Of a stretch of 64,000 nt of DNA, positions 35,291 to 48,100 are shown piece by piece (positions within the stretch are counted from its first letter, which is position 1; each line of letters starts with the position of its first letter). A program made the position numbers and the translations under genes. Source of the DNA: Primula veris (lineage: Eukaryota; Streptophyta; Magnoliopsida; Ericales; Primulaceae); the NCBI GenBank assembly GCA_963682055.1, contig OY821749.1, forward strand, positions 19,480,631 to 19,544,630. Direction: 5' to 3'. A model generated the notes under the pieces. It was given only the letters and a program-made list of their open reading frames with translations. It was not told where the DNA came from and ran no database searches.

Positions 35291-37810
35291 CTGCCGGGGT
35301 CTCAGTGGTGAGTACCCTTCTTCGGTTGCTTTGGGGGGCTGTCCCGGTCTCTCGTTGTCGTATAAAATCACTTTAATATCATATATTCATATGTATGATT
35401 AGTTTAAAGTATATTTATCAAATTAAAGTGGACAACTGTCACAAAATTTTCAAGCCAAAACTATGTTAGCTAGCAGTTTTCAGTGTAAAACTAGAAAAAA
35501 AAAAGAGAGACTTTTGGATAAAAGATTTGGTTTCCAGTAATGATAGTTGCCAATGTTTTCTTTTGTACCAGGCCATAATTAGTACTCGGGCATTAAAACC
35601 GGACGTGACTCAAATTTTGACTAAGAAATATCACTAGAAAGTGCATTAAAGATCAACAAAATCATCTGTTTTCTTTATTGATATAATTTGTATCGATCTA
35701 CTACCCACAAATGCTCAATAAAGATGCCTCTTAGTTAGGACCCCCGTCAACCAGGCTTCACTAAAATTGGATGACAAGAAGTTTATCCACTGTCCTTTGT
35801 CCCTCTAAAAGTTTGGAAATGTGTAAAAAAAATAGAACATTTCATGGGATTAGATCTTCTGTTGACCATGAATAACTATTGAGCTGCAATGAATACACGG
35901 ATGGCCAAAAAGTATACAAAAAAACAGATAGTGAAAATATTACAACAGGCAAACATATATATATATATATGAAAACATCAATCATGGGTAACATAACCAT
36001 ATACTTTAGCTAGTCTTCAGCTGTAATAAGTAATTTCATTATTAATTAATGAAATATTGGGTCCTTTTCACCGATTTATACCAAAAAAATTAATCATACT
36101 GATAAAGCAATAACTTTGATCGGGTCATGTTATACTTTTCAATAATATTAGTGCAAATTAAAGAAAGTAAATATTGGACACGTTGTTCTTTCTTATTGAT
36201 CGGTAATTGTTCTTGCTCGTATTATAATTTCTTATTACACTTATGCCCGGTCTGATAACTTAATCTTAATCTTGATCTTGAACTTTTCCTTGATGCTCGG
36301 TCTTTTCCTTTGACTTTTCTCGATGCATGCTCTACTGATATAAACTCTGAGAAATATCTTTCTTATATATTCTTTTTTCTGTGATTTTTCAGGTCTTTTT
36401 TCTAGTGAAGATACTTGGATATTTATAGACATTTATCTATCATAGGATGTTGACAAGTGTCTCCATCTCATGCGTCATCTCATGGACTTTTCTATTGTGA
36501 ACATTTAATAATTGAGCTAAGATACTTATTGAATAATTGCTCTTATCTTTAAGTGGAAAAAATACTGTTATACTCCGGGTCTTATGCTAAATGCGTTGGA
36601 TACCCATTAGTGACGTATGAGTCGATTCGTACCCGAATAGGTATACTCGGGTATGATTTTTGTGTTCTATCACATACACACATGATGGTCATTCCTGTTG
36701 GTACGCTGATTGTCCGAGCAGCCGGGTTGTGGAACTGTTTCTATGTCCATTTTTTACTGGCCAATATTAAATTCTCCAATTTTCATTTAACATGTGTTTC
36801 ATTATTTGAAATTTACAACCCCTACCATGCATGTCTTCTCTATTATGCATGAGATTTTATTTTCACTGTTGATTTCCATTGCTTGCTCGCCCGGTTGCAT
36901 CAATTGAAAACGCCACTTTAGTTTTCTGTAAACCGTTAAAATATCAATGCCAGCCGGAACACGGTATAAACATACTATATCATGAGTAATTATTGATTGA
37001 ATTATGCTCAACATTTTGTTGTAACATATGCGGTAACGTTACAACTTATCTAAATAGATAAATAAATATAACATTTTAATGTTTACATATCACTCGCACT
37101 TTGTAACATATAGATTAAACAGACATACGCTTTATCTCAACCAATGGTAATTGGTGAAACTTGAAAGAACCAGAAATATAGAATATGATCGATGTATATA
37201 TATTGTGAAAGAATGTACACTAGTTTGCGGCTAAAAGTAATCACAACGAAAATAATCATAACCCCTATCATTTTCAGCATTTGACGTTGTATAAATGTCA
37301 AATTTTCCATTACAATAAGCTTATTCGTTTAGCCAAATGGGTCATTTTGGCGGGAAGAAAATGATACTTAATTTATAAGGATTACATTTTGTCACATAAA
37401 GGTATTTTAGATTAGTTTTACCAAGTGCATGTGGATAATGCTCTTAATCATATGGTACCTACCATACTTAAGGATATAACCCACTCACACACCCATTAAT
37501 TTTCTTTAACTTTTGCTTTGTAATTATTTAGATCTTTATACCACGGAATCTATGCTTTAATTAGACATGTAGTTTATGAGTTGTTTTAATGTGCATAGCC
37601 TTGACTTGGGAAAGAATATGTTAACCAACTCAGCCATTGATATTTATATTGCATTCACAAGTTGGCTAGCAAGGGAGCTTCATCCAAACGAAATTTTCGT
37701 GTGATTTGACATGCTTATCAATTTTTATGTTGACTTTGTGTGAACATCACTTATTAAAATGGACCTACTATACGTTGATTGTTTACTAATAGTAAAAAAT
37801 TGGTTTGAAA
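35291..37810. other. Intergenic, small GC-rich patch, nothing coding
   Basis: A GC-rich stretch (GCCGGGGTCTCAGTGGTGAG ... GGGGGGCTGTCCCGGTCTCTC, 35292-35357) sits at the edge of the foldback element and could be the relic of a small pol III-type element. The remainder is AT-rich, with a short (AT)n near 35957. No domain is seen in the longest frame (99 codons from 36553). Confidence 0.35.
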
Positions 37811-38480
37811 CTCCAACTATCATACATTAATAAAATAAGAACCAAACTACTGATATTAACAATTGAGATACCGAACTATATATTTTTTTACTAAATTGGT
37901 ATATCCGTCAATTTAATTGGACGGAAGTTAAGTTTAAATTACATTTAAGTCCCAAATTTTATAAAACATATAAACCTAACCCGAAAAATTTATAATTTTA
38001 CATTTTTAACCCGAAAAAATGGATTTTTTTTTAAAAAAGTAACTTATTTTTTGAAAAAATCAACTTTTAAAAAAGTTCCTTTTTAAAAAAAAAGAAGTAG
38101 TTTTTTTTTTTTAAAATGAACTTTTTAAAAAAATATTTAACTTTTTTTATAATTTTTTTTTTAAAGTTAATATTTTAAAAAAAAGTTCCTTTTTAAAAAA
38201 CAACAACTTCTTTTGTTTTTTTTAAAGTTAATTTTTTCAAAAAATATGTTCATTTTTTAAAAAAAAATATATTTTTTCGGGTTAAAAATGTAAAATTATA
38301 AATTTTTTGGGTTAAATTCATATGTTTTATAAAAGTTGGGACTGAAATGTAATTTAAACATAACTTCCGTCCAATTAAATTGACGGAGGTCCCAATTTAG
38401 GAAAAAATATATAGTTAAGTGTCTAAATTGTTAATGTCAGTAATTTGGTCCATATTTTGTTAATATATGTTAGTTGAGGT
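37811..38480. mobile_element. Foldback element with oligo-A/T interior
   Basis: The left arm (CTCCAACTATCATACATTAA ... TATTAACAATTGAGATACCG ... GTCAATTTAATTGGACGGAA) is mirrored by the right arm (TTCCGTCCAATTAAATTGAC ... ATATGTTAGTTGAGG). Arms are about 180 bp. The middle is made of TTTTTAAAAAA-type blocks. Similarity of the arms continues slightly outside the given borders, so the ends are approximate. No target duplication found. Confidence 0.65.
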
Positions 38481-39390
38481 AAATAAACTAATTTGTTCTG
38501 ATCCATACTATATGTAACCTTTTTAAGTAAGTCTTTTACTGTGTAGACTCTTTTTCTTCTCTTATAGCAACAGATGGGTCTATTTTGATATAATTCAGTT
38601 TGTATGTTATGTATTCGTTTTCTTACCGACTTTAGCCGGATAGTCAACACAGGAGTACTCTGACCTATGTTAAAACTACTATTGTTCTATTCTAATAACA
38701 ATGATCATTTATTTTATTTTTAAAATGTGTTTTACTCTAATTCTCGACCAATTGAAGGATAACCAATTTTTTTAAAAATTTGGGAGCGATTTATCATAAC
38801 CAAGCGCATACAACTCTCTTTTGTATTGGAGTACTGCTTAAAAAAAACCTACATCAACTCGTATTTTTATTTCATTAGAGATATTTTAGCCACGAATAAA
38901 GTCAAAGAAGAGTACTATATATGACACTGTACATTTACAAATAGCTACAATTAAAATCAAATTTTCAAGTTAGGGAAATTAACTTTATGTTTAGTAAAAT
39001 TATCAAAAACCGAAATTGTGCTTTATTTAAAAATTGGTTCATATATATGAGTTTAGCATTGGAGCATCCACAACAAACACAAATAGAAAAAAGAAGCACC
39101 ATTCTTACATAATCTTGAAAGAGATTTTATTCTCGATTTTTTGATTTTATGTCTCAAATTTTCATAGTAAATGAATATCATTTTTCCTTTAATTGAAATA
39201 ATCGATTACTAGATGTTTATTTATTAAATGTCATGGGGTTGGTTAGACTTTGTAACCTTGAGATTGTCGTCTTTTAAGTTTGACACTGTAGACAAGTGAA
39301 AACTCTTGAGAAATTTTAGTTTTCGGCCAGAGAACTAGATCGGTTGATGACTTTTATGAGCTATAAATTTTATCCAAAACGAATATATGC

Positions 39391-39750
39391 TTGCAAGGAA
39401 ATTTTAAAAGAAAAAAGAGCTCTCAAGGACCAAGTTCAGCTAAATTAGAAATCTTCATGGTTTTAGGAGAGGAGTTGGTAAAAAGTTTACTTGAAGAAGT
39501 CTTTCCATTCAAAAGATGGGAAAAGTATAATCAAAGGATTCAAGTGGGAAGACAATTAATGATAACGAAAATTGAATACTTTCCTGTTTAGATTATGAAA
39601 TTGCGGTAGTTATTAATCTAAGTTATGAGAAAGGGAAAGCTCTATCTAAATACGAAATGTTAGAGTTTGCAACACCATAGTCTCAAACCTTGAAAGAATT
39701 ACCTTATAATGAAATTACAATTATAAAATTTGATGTACCTATAGGTGCTT
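39391..39750 (+). pseudogene. Possible decayed coding fragment, unidentified
   Basis: The plus strand holds a 66-codon frame (39391-39591) with charged, protein-like composition (GEELVKSLLEEVFPFKRWEK). In another frame it is followed by EIAVVINLSYEKGKALSKYE and, after a stop, TLKELPYNEITIIKFDVPIG. Such runs interrupted by stops look like an old gene or transposon fragment. I do not recognise the family and assign no function. Confidence 0.25.
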
Positions 39751-39855
39751 AACAGCCAATTGCTGCTAGTACATCGAGTACCGCTTGTCAATTTGATGTA
39801 AATACATCCAATATATATCCAACCTTGAGTCTATATTACTAAAAAAAAATTCTCA

Positions 39856-39985
39856 CACGTAATTAGTGACAGATTTTGCTTTTCAACGTCCTAATCGGAG
39901 ACGGCATGACGATGGATTTCAATTTCACTGACAGAAATAGTAGTCATTTAGCGGCAAATTTCTAACAGATTTAGTCGTTCCGGGT
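39856..39985 (+). repeat. CACTA-like subterminal repeat module, copy A
   Basis: The segment contains TTAGTGACAGATTTTG, CCTAATCGGAGACGGCATGA and TTTAGCGGCAAATTTCTAAC. Its reverse complement is recognisable at 54600-54720. Repeated TTAGTGACAGATTT motifs are typical of subterminal regions of CACTA elements. No intact terminus is preserved, although ACTAAAAAAAAATTCT at 39838 could be a degraded one. Confidence 0.45.
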
Positions 39986-41949
39986 TTGATTTTATTTTTT
40001 TTAAAGTCAGCCTTGAGTTTATTTCGTTAATTAATCGTATGCAACATGTATGCTGGTGAAATAATGGGACTAGTTGACACCAACCATGTAAGACTTGCTT
40101 CTTTGGAAATGTTTTCGTTTTGTCTATACACTCCACATGTGGTATAAAACATGCTGTGATTGACAAGACATACAATAATGCAAAAATTTAACGCTTTTAA
40201 TTAGTAGGAGAAGTAGGGTACTAGGGCTTAAAACAGCATCTTAATTAGTGCCAATTTTCGGTGGATTATATATATTTCCACAGTTGATTCAAATAATGGA
40301 CCTGAATGGCTCGTTTGAGAGAGAGAGATTTCAAGAAACTGATGTTCTGTTCTATAGCGGGTGCCAGACTATTACAAGTAAAATTTTAAACTAAAAATTA
40401 GTTAACCCGCATAAAACTAGAACTAGTACAGCTTCCTTTCGCGACGATCCTGAGCCAATATTTTTTTCTACAATAACTAAGAATAGAATAGAAAATAAGG
40501 TACAAAAAGATTATTTAAGAAACCACGGCACAAAAGAGAAAATAGTAAAGAAACGAAGGTACATAATGATAATAAACTCCTAAAATTACATCTTGCATAA
40601 TTAAGAAGTTCTTAAATAACTTTAGCTTACTGATAGATAGAGTGAAAAAAATGGAAAAACCACTTTCAAAAGATTATTCGACTAGCTGCATGCATGACGG
40701 CCGTTGAGACTTGAAAGCAATAATGGTACACATAAAACCATAATTAGAACTTATCTATCGTGTCAACAGTTTGATTCTTTATCTGGAATTAGTTTAAAGT
40801 GTAGTTGCTAGATGAGAATAAACCTGGAAACGAGATTAAAAATAAAAGTTCGCCTATTTATTTATAAAATAATAAGAAGAAATGAGACTAAGTCAAGTGT
40901 TAAACAATAAATACAGTTTTTGATCCGAGAAACGAGTTTACCGTTAACCGTAGTTTAGAGAGCGAGATAGAGAAGAGGGACATGATGGGGTCCACCAGCC
41001 GAGGCCAGCACCCACTAGCCCCATTTGCCCATTTTTTAATATTAGTGATACTGATTATTATTGCCACACCTATCTTATGTTTGTGCAAAAATACAAAACA
41101 CGGTCAACCCTTGGCCCCGTCCTAATCATGATTAACCCTTAATCACAAATGAAAACGACATGAAATTATTGAATCAGTTTGTCTCTTTAATTATCACCAT
41201 TCAGGGCCTATTATAGCTCATCCCAAGGACCTAGCTCTCTCCAACAATTTCCATCTCCCATAAGAAAACTACCAAATTGAATAATTGTTAGTACATATAT
41301 ATTTGGGACCAGAATATATGTTCTTTATTTCCATTTCCTACATGCCCATTTAATCACCTTTTTGCGAACTTCTAGTTTTTTAATGTGACATATACAATGA
41401 CCAAAAAACAAATGTGACATATACGGAGCGTACGTACGTGCAAGTCTAAGTAATGATATAGAAGTTTGAACTATATTTTGTCCAGACTTGAAACATGTAC
41501 TGCATAACGATTCTGCAAATTAACATGTTATTGACATAATATTACACTCCGTAACAAGAAAGTCAAATAGGAGAGCCTAATGTTTTATATTTATGGTTTT
41601 TAACATACTCTATATGTTCCTTTTTCATAATAGTTTGAGGAGATGAAACGGTTATTTTTAAAGATTTTAATTATAATACATAGGAAAAAGAATCTTTTAT
41701 TTTTTATTTAATCAAATGACGCCTCCGACTATATCGTCCTAGTTTTCTTCATTGATTATTTACAACGGTCAATCACACGTTGATCAACGTTATTATGTGA
41801 GGAGAGTAATTTAGACGTGGATCGAGAATTCCATATGTAAAGACGAACATTTAGGACAACCCAATAAATTAAACCAACACTCTATCAAAAACTATTACTA
41901 GAAAAAAGAGACCAAGAAAAGAAGAGCTACAATTTGGCTTCAACTAAAT

Positions 41950-42127
41950 CCCCTCTCTCCCCACCCTACTCTCTCCCTTTTCTCACCTATCTCAATTTTC
42001 TTTCCTTGATTTGTTCCCCAATTTATATATCACCCACTCCTTGAAAATACCCAACACTAACTTTAAAAAGAATCCATTTCAATTTTATATAGTTTCACAC
42101 TTTTAATGTTATTGTAGTTGTGTTGAT
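41950..42127 (+). promoter_or_regulatory. Core promoter and leader of the clade-A AHL gene
   Basis: A pyrimidine-rich patch (CCCCTCTCTCCCCACCC and onward, 41950-41990) precedes a TATA-like TTATATAT at 42023-42030. The ATG follows 98 bp later. A plant Y-patch plus TATA box with transcription starting around 42055 would leave a leader of about 70 nt. This reading rests on sequence pattern only. Confidence 0.45.
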
Positions 42128-42835
42128 ATGGCCTCACACTATATCCAACACCTAAACAATAGTCACCACCAGGATGATCATGAAGATACCTTTTCTGGAG
42201 ACAACAATAGCGGTGGCACAGGCAGTGCCGCCGCTGGTCTTGGCGACATAGTGGGCCGAAGGCCAAGAGGCCGTCCAGCTGGATCAAAAAACAAGCCAAA
42301 GCCTCCGGTCATAATTACAAAGGAGAGTGCCAACACCCTACGGGCCCACATCCTGGAGGTGGGCTCTGGCCACGACGTCTTCGATGCCGTGGCCACTTAC
42401 GCCAGGCGCCGTCAGCGTGGCGTCTGTGTGCTGAGTGGTAGCGGGAGCGTCACCAACGTGACGCTCCGTCAGCCTGCCGCTGCAGGGGCGGTCGTGTCCC
42501 TGCAGGGCAGGTTTGAGATCCTGTCTCTGGCAGGGTCTTTTCTTCCACCGCCTGCGCCTCCAGGGGCTACGAGTTTGACGGTGTTTGTGGCGGGAGGGCA
42601 AGGACAGGTGGTGGGAGGGAGCGTGGTGGGGGAGCTGACGGCGGCTGGGCCCGTGATCGTGATGGCCGCAAGTTTTACCAACGTGGCATATGAGCGGCTG
42701 CCGCTAGAAGAACAAGAGGAGGAGATGCAGCCGCCTGCGTCTGCAGGATTCCCGGACCCTTCGTCAGGTTTGCCGTATTACAATATGCCACCTGGGATGA
42801 CTATGGGTGCAAATGGTCTTCAGCTGCCATTTTGA
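42128..42835 (+). CDS. AT-hook motif nuclear-localized (AHL) protein, clade A, intronless
   Basis: This encodes 235 residues. One AT-hook, [17 protein letters not shown] (44-60), binds the minor groove of AT-rich DNA. It is followed by a PPC/DUF296 domain (about 68-190) that starts LRAHILEV and carries the GRFEIL core (127-132), which mediates trimerisation and contact with other nuclear factors. A single type-I AT-hook and the lack of introns define clade A (the AHL15-29 group). These proteins act in the nucleus on growth, flowering time, hypocotyl elongation and leaf ageing, often redundantly. The tail (191-235) is acidic, then Pro/Gly-rich. The coding region is much richer in G and C than the flanking DNA, which is common for clade-A AHL genes. 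The antisense frames across it are by-products of that composition. The ATG is the first in the transcript after the TATA box and gives full family length. Confidence 0.95.
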   Translation: MASHYIQHLNNSHHQDDHEDTFSGDNNSGGTGSAAAGLGDIVGRRPRGRPAGSKNKPKPPVIITKESANTLRAHILEVGSGHDVFDAVATYARRRQRGVCVLSGSGSVTNVTLRQPAAAGAVVSLQGRFEILSLAGSFLPPPAPPGATSLTVFVAGGQGQVVGGSVVGELTAAGPVIVMAASFTNVAYERLPLEEQEEEMQPPASAGFPDPSSGLPYYNMPPGMTMGANGLQLPF

Positions 42836-44028
42836 TCATATGTGGGGTGGTAAAACCAGTTTTAATTTCTATAAGGTCTTGGAAAAACAAAATTCAGTAG
42901 GGTTTGATGAGTCGAAAAAAGGTCAGCAAGTTTGTGCTTTTGTATTTTTTTCAATATTGGTAGGTTAATTTGGACCGTTGATTATGTGGAAATATTCTTC
43001 TTGCTTTTATTCATGAAATTAAGGGTTACTTTCACCGATGGTTCCCAAGGAGCATGATTACTTCCAATTTTCTCATATAAAGCATTACAAGTTCCTGAAC
43101 AAACAACATACTAATTGGTTTTGGTACAGGCGCAAAGTCTTTTACAGTTAAGTCGTCTTTTTTGCTACTATTATGATGATATTTGATCAATTTTAGAATT
43201 TCTTGATTTGATGGAAGATTATAAAAAAAAAAACTATGTATTTTCTTTCTTTCTTTTCAAGATTTCAGAATATTGCTGTTGGTAGTGAAATTTGCAATTT
43301 AGATTTGCAATTGAAATTTGGGAATTATTAGTATATTACAATATACCAGTTATGACCATATGTGAAGTTGTAGATTTAGCAAGTTTAATTTGTAAAACGT
43401 CTGGGAAAAACAAAGTTTAATTGGTAGGGTTTTAACAAGTCACACAGGAAATTTTTAAAATTTATTCCTGAAAATTGGTAAGTTAATCGTGACACTTGAT
43501 TTTGTGGATATATTTGTTGTGATTCTTCATGGAACTATAGTCATAGTTCAAGAATTAAGCTACACTATACTGTCAAAAATAATAGTATTAAATCATTTGG
43601 AGAATTCAGGATCAAGTTAGAGGTTCTAGGTGTTAGGTTAAAAGGTTAAGTTTGACAATAGTTCTCAAAATATAATTTATAAGATTATTCAAAAGAGATT
43701 CTCTAAATTATTTATATGCTAAATAGTGTGATAACAACATTTATGTTTTAACAAGCTTAACCATCACTTAATTACTTGCAGTATTTAAACATCATTAAAT
43801 AGTTTCATAAATGAAATTATCACATCTTAGATAGTAAAATTTAAAAAGTAACTTAGATTTTTTGGCTCATTCTCGCTATTATTTATGAATTTCTAATTGT
43901 CAAAAACCTTCCTTTCTAATTGCACAATTTACCTACCAATCGATTTTACAATTCAATCATTTCATTTCCAAACTTGATGAAAACCTGTAACAAATCTGTT
44001 TACCGTCCCATTCTCATTTTCATCATTG
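42836..44028. other. 3' flank of the AHL gene, nothing else recognised
   Basis: Two loosely similar passages (42885-43010 and 43400-43530) share AAAACAAAGTTTAATTGGTAGGG-like and TTGGTAGGTTAAT/TTGGTAAGTTAAT phrases followed by a TTGATT..GTGGA..ATATT pattern. They look like an old duplication of the 3' untranslated region. No gene is seen. Confidence 0.4.
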
Positions 44029-44036
44029 TTAGTTAC

Positions 44037-45143
44037 TAGGGGTGGGCAAAAAATCCGTAAACCCGCCCCGTAACCCAATCCGTGTGGATTGGGGCGGATT
44101 GGGGCGGGTTGGGTGTCAAAAAAAATTAAATCCGCCCCGCCCCAATCCGTAAAAAAATTCGTGGGTTGGGTTAGGGTTGGGGTTTCCAAACCGCGGGTTA
44201 ATCCACACCAACCCGTTTCAATCCGCATATATATATATATATATATATATATCAAAATATAAATATAAATATAAATCAGTCGAGGCATTGTTATGTCTTC
44301 AAGACTGGATCAATGGCGACCATATCACAACATATATAAAAGATGAACCATCCATCGAATCATACACGTTTTACGAGCAATATGAAGAAGGTAGAACGAA
44401 TTTCATCTTTAAATTTGGTCTATCAAAATTCTTATTTTATATAGTAACTATTTGTTTGTCATTAAATGTAGAAATATCATCTGTGGAGAGTTGTACAAAC
44501 AAACTTTCTTAGGAGATAACAAAACGAGATGCAAAAGGTAATAAAATTGATGTAAACTTTTAATGGAATTTCAATATGTTGTCACATACCAATTCAACAT
44601 TTCATTGTAAATTTTTGCAGTTCAAAAATATCACTACTCTCAAGCCTTAAGGCTTAAACAATTGGTCGACACTGCCTAAATAATCCCGGTTGATGGTCAT
44701 ACTCAGTGGATTATTAATTTTGATTTCAATTGTTATGTAGTTTTTTGATTTTGATTATGTTGATGAAGAACAATTTGTTTTGTTTTGTTTTGTTTTAGCT
44801 TTGTTACTTGTTCCGAACATTCTAAACGTATTTTGGTTGGCTTTTAGTTTATATTTCTATTTGAAAGATTTTTTTTTTTTAAATATTTAGGTAAATTATG
44901 CGAAATAATGAAAAATTAATGACTAAAATGAAAATTCAAGAAACAACCCGCACCCAAACCGCCCCGCTTGATAATGAGTTGGGTTGGGTTGGGTTGGGTT
45001 GGGGTTTTAATTATAATGGGTTGGATTGGGTTGGGTTGAGATTTGAATTTCACTAATCCGCCCCAATCCGTCCCGCCATTTATTTTACGGGGCGGGTTAG
45101 GATTGAGACCAATCCGCCCCAATCCGCCCCGTGCCCGTCCCTA
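44037..45143. mobile_element. hAT-superfamily element with 8-bp target duplication
   Basis: The element is 1107 bp. It starts TAGGGGTGGGCA and ends TGCCCGTCCCTA, an imperfect terminal inverted repeat. The identical 8-mers TTAGTTAC flank it (44029-44036 and 45144-45151). An 8-bp duplication with TAGGG..GGGCA ends is the hAT pattern. The subterminal zones (44040-44225 and 44940-45140) are packed with GGTTGGG, CCGCCCC and GGGGCGGATT repeats in both directions, unlike the AT-rich surroundings. A transposase relic lies inside, so this is a deleted derivative of an autonomous element. An (AT)n run lies at 44226-44252. Confidence 0.85.
44273..44400 (+). pseudogene. Relic of hAT transposase C-terminal dimerisation region
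   Basis: The frame reads SVEALLCLQDWINGDHITTY and continues for about 25 residues rich in acidic and aromatic residues. The core resembles the ALICTQDW-type stretch at the end of the hAT C-terminal dimerisation domain. The rest of the transposase is missing. It lies within the hAT element bounded by the 8-bp duplication, which supports the call. Confidence 0.65.
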
Positions 45144-45151
45144 TTAGTTAC

Positions 45152-48100
45152 CCTGGGTTTGGCATTCTAATTTTCCTAATTTTGGAGTTCTAATAATACT
45201 GACAGACTTGTGGTTTAAATTTGTTCTTTTGGGAATTGGAGGTTCTGACTTCTGAGTTTTTTGTTGCATTGTTTTCAGTGTAGAATATTAAAGCTTTATT
45301 TCTACCATCCAAAAAGAAGATGGTTAGCTTTTCTTATAACGGTTAATATTAGAACTTTTTACATTATTATTAATTGTTGATAGTAGTAAGTGTTATTACT
45401 ACTCTGATCGTAGCACCAAAACAATGTTCCTATGTCTAGTTAAGGATTACACGATCGATTATGTTTGGTTATTTTTTTAGATTTAGTTTTTTCCACTTGT
45501 TCTTTTGTTTAAGTAACGTATATTTTGTTCATTTCTTAGATTCCATTTACTCGTTAGTTCCCTAGGAGGTTAATTAGGCTCTATGTCGCCCTTCTATGAG
45601 TATTTACCATTCAATATTTTCTATATATGGTGTGCCTAAACTCACTCCACTTTAGAGTGTTTTGGATTAAGAAAAAAAAAATGTAGTTGAGGTAGTTTAT
45701 GAATATTCGAATACGCCAAATCTTTTGTAATTTAGAGGACTTTTATTAACGGCCTTTCTTCCTTCAAGTTGCAGAAGAAATAGCACAAGTGGGTTTTTGA
45801 TTAAAAGAAAAAACTGCCTATACCTGAGTCTACAAAAAAAATATTGTTCCTTTTTTATTGTTATCCTCCCTTATTCCTTAAGCATCGGTTCTTAATGATT
45901 TTAATATGCAAATTATTATATTTAATTCTACTTTATTTGCATCATACTAACTATCTTAAAAAAAATTCACATTTTCTTAAAATATTAGGCTTTCTATAAT
46001 ACTATCTATTTTAATTAAATAATATATATTTTAGTGTAAAAGACACGGAATAACTTTAGTGGGAGGAGAGAGAAAAATACATATAATAATAATTTATATG
46101 TTTAACTAATGAATATTATTAGTTTTTCTAATTAACATACCAACTCACTATTTTTAACTAGCATCACAAACTCAATTCTAACACAGTATGAAACCAATTG
46201 CTTGTTCAAGATAAACGAAGAGTCAAATCTAAATATGGGAAGTATTAAAATAATCTAAGAGATAATATTATTATTTTCTAGTAATAATGAACAGTAAGTA
46301 GTGCCACCACATTGCCCATGTGCATCTAGTTAATTAGATCCCTAATTGCTGTAGCTTTTGTCAAACCAATGCTCCGTGCCCTATGCATTTGCACGCGATT
46401 GTGTCAGTTTTTTTTAGTAATACTTAATCAATCAAGTTTCCACAAATCAAACTAGTGATTAGCTTAATTTTTTCTTTTGAAAGTTGATGCTTTCTGGGGT
46501 GCATGAATGACAATCATGGTCCTCATTTACTGTTTAGATCATTGCTATGTTCTAATTAAGGGATAGTGACTTCTAAATGTCTTTTTTACACAATTATCAT
46601 AACCGTATGCTTTTTCATCTACTGGATCTTCATAGTTTGATCTTACGAATAACTTAAAATAGACTATAAAATCTAAAATTATTCTCTCTCTCTCTTCTAT
46701 ACTATATTAAGTAGTACTGTATATCATTCAAAAAAACATCTCCACTCAATTACTCATCTATCCAAACAATTATTAAATTAATGATTTGTATTTAATTTGC
46801 ATATTTGTTTCCTATAATAAAATCAATTCACCAAACCTAATAAGAATTTCAAACAACCCCAAATCTGTAACTTCCAAAATATACTTTTTTTAGGTTTTTT
46901 TTTTTTTTTTTTGCAATAATCAACCTTAAAGACTTTAACAAATTGATGCGATTACAAATTCTGCGAAAATCAAATTCAGAATAACCTATTGAATTAGGTA
47001 CCGAATTGTTTATAAACTTATCTTAATCTTTTCCTTCCAAGTTTGATAAAATTTGATGAATTCTATTTTTCTTTAATAGATTTATAATTTTCAAGCCAAT
47101 AAGATAGATGGATGAATGAATGATGATGATTAGCAATTTTATGTCATTGATAATAAGAAGATAGTGGAAAAGCAGAGAGAATGAGAGATATCTTCGTAAA
47201 AACAGTTTTACCAATACTGAATCGTGAGTACTTATTGATTAATTTAATTTGAACCATTGGATCAATCTTCGAATATCTAAGGGCTGAAAAAAAAACAATT
47301 ATGATAACTGTGTAAATAAAACAGTTAGAGGGCCCTCTTCCTCTAATTAAACAAAATTAACCCCAAGTTCTTGGAATTGTTTAAAAATATTTGCAGTCTC
47401 CCATGGCATTTTTGTAGTTTTAAAATCAACTAAGCATTGTAGTCATAGTAGGAGACTATGCTGATAGAAAGGAAAAAAGAAATACTGATAAAAAATAATT
47501 AAATAAGAAATTCCAAAAAACTTCATGCATATGATTTTCGTGATCTGAGATTATGTTGTGTACGTTGGTAACATAATTAACATTCACAACTTGGTATTTT
47601 GCTTGCTAACCAATGCCCCCTGGGCATTGGCTAATGATTTTTTATTTAAGTTTTAAAATATTTTGTATAGCAATGCATTAATAACATTTCATTTATTTAA
47701 ATAGATTAAATACATAATGTTGCTAATGCTACAATGATATGGTAGTATATAAAAATTAGATACAATAAATACAAGTATTTTTTTTATTGAATGCAACTTG
47801 ATTTTGGAAATATATTAGATGTTTAATCGATACCCGGAGCACTCGTTTGCCAAACCGTAAATTGGAGATCATGAACATTGCAGCTTATCTTTACTCTTTT
47901 AAACTATCGGCACATTATTATGCTTAATCAATGCTTTTTAAGGTTGGGAAAATATTTTCGTGAATTGTGATGCATGTCACTGTTTACATTAATTCCAAAA
48001 AAGGAAATATTTTGTTTGAAACAATTGCTTATATTGATAAGCAATGATCAGTAGGTTTTTAACTAAGTAGTCGTATATAGGACTATTAGAGTAAGAATTT

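Larger units (their letters stand above)
38481..41940. other. Intergenic between the 37.8-kb foldback and the AHL gene
   Basis: Mostly AT-rich and featureless. It contains a possible decayed coding stretch at 39391-39750 and a CACTA-like subterminal module at 39856-39985 (both listed separately). A moderately GC-rich stretch at 40950-41030 has no recognised product. The last 700 bp are upstream sequence of the AHL gene. Confidence 0.35.

Noticed and set aside
42178..42681. Several antisense frames across the clade-A AHL gene
   Set aside because: They are open only because the AHL coding sequence is GC-rich; the sense strand clearly encodes an AT-hook and PPC domain.
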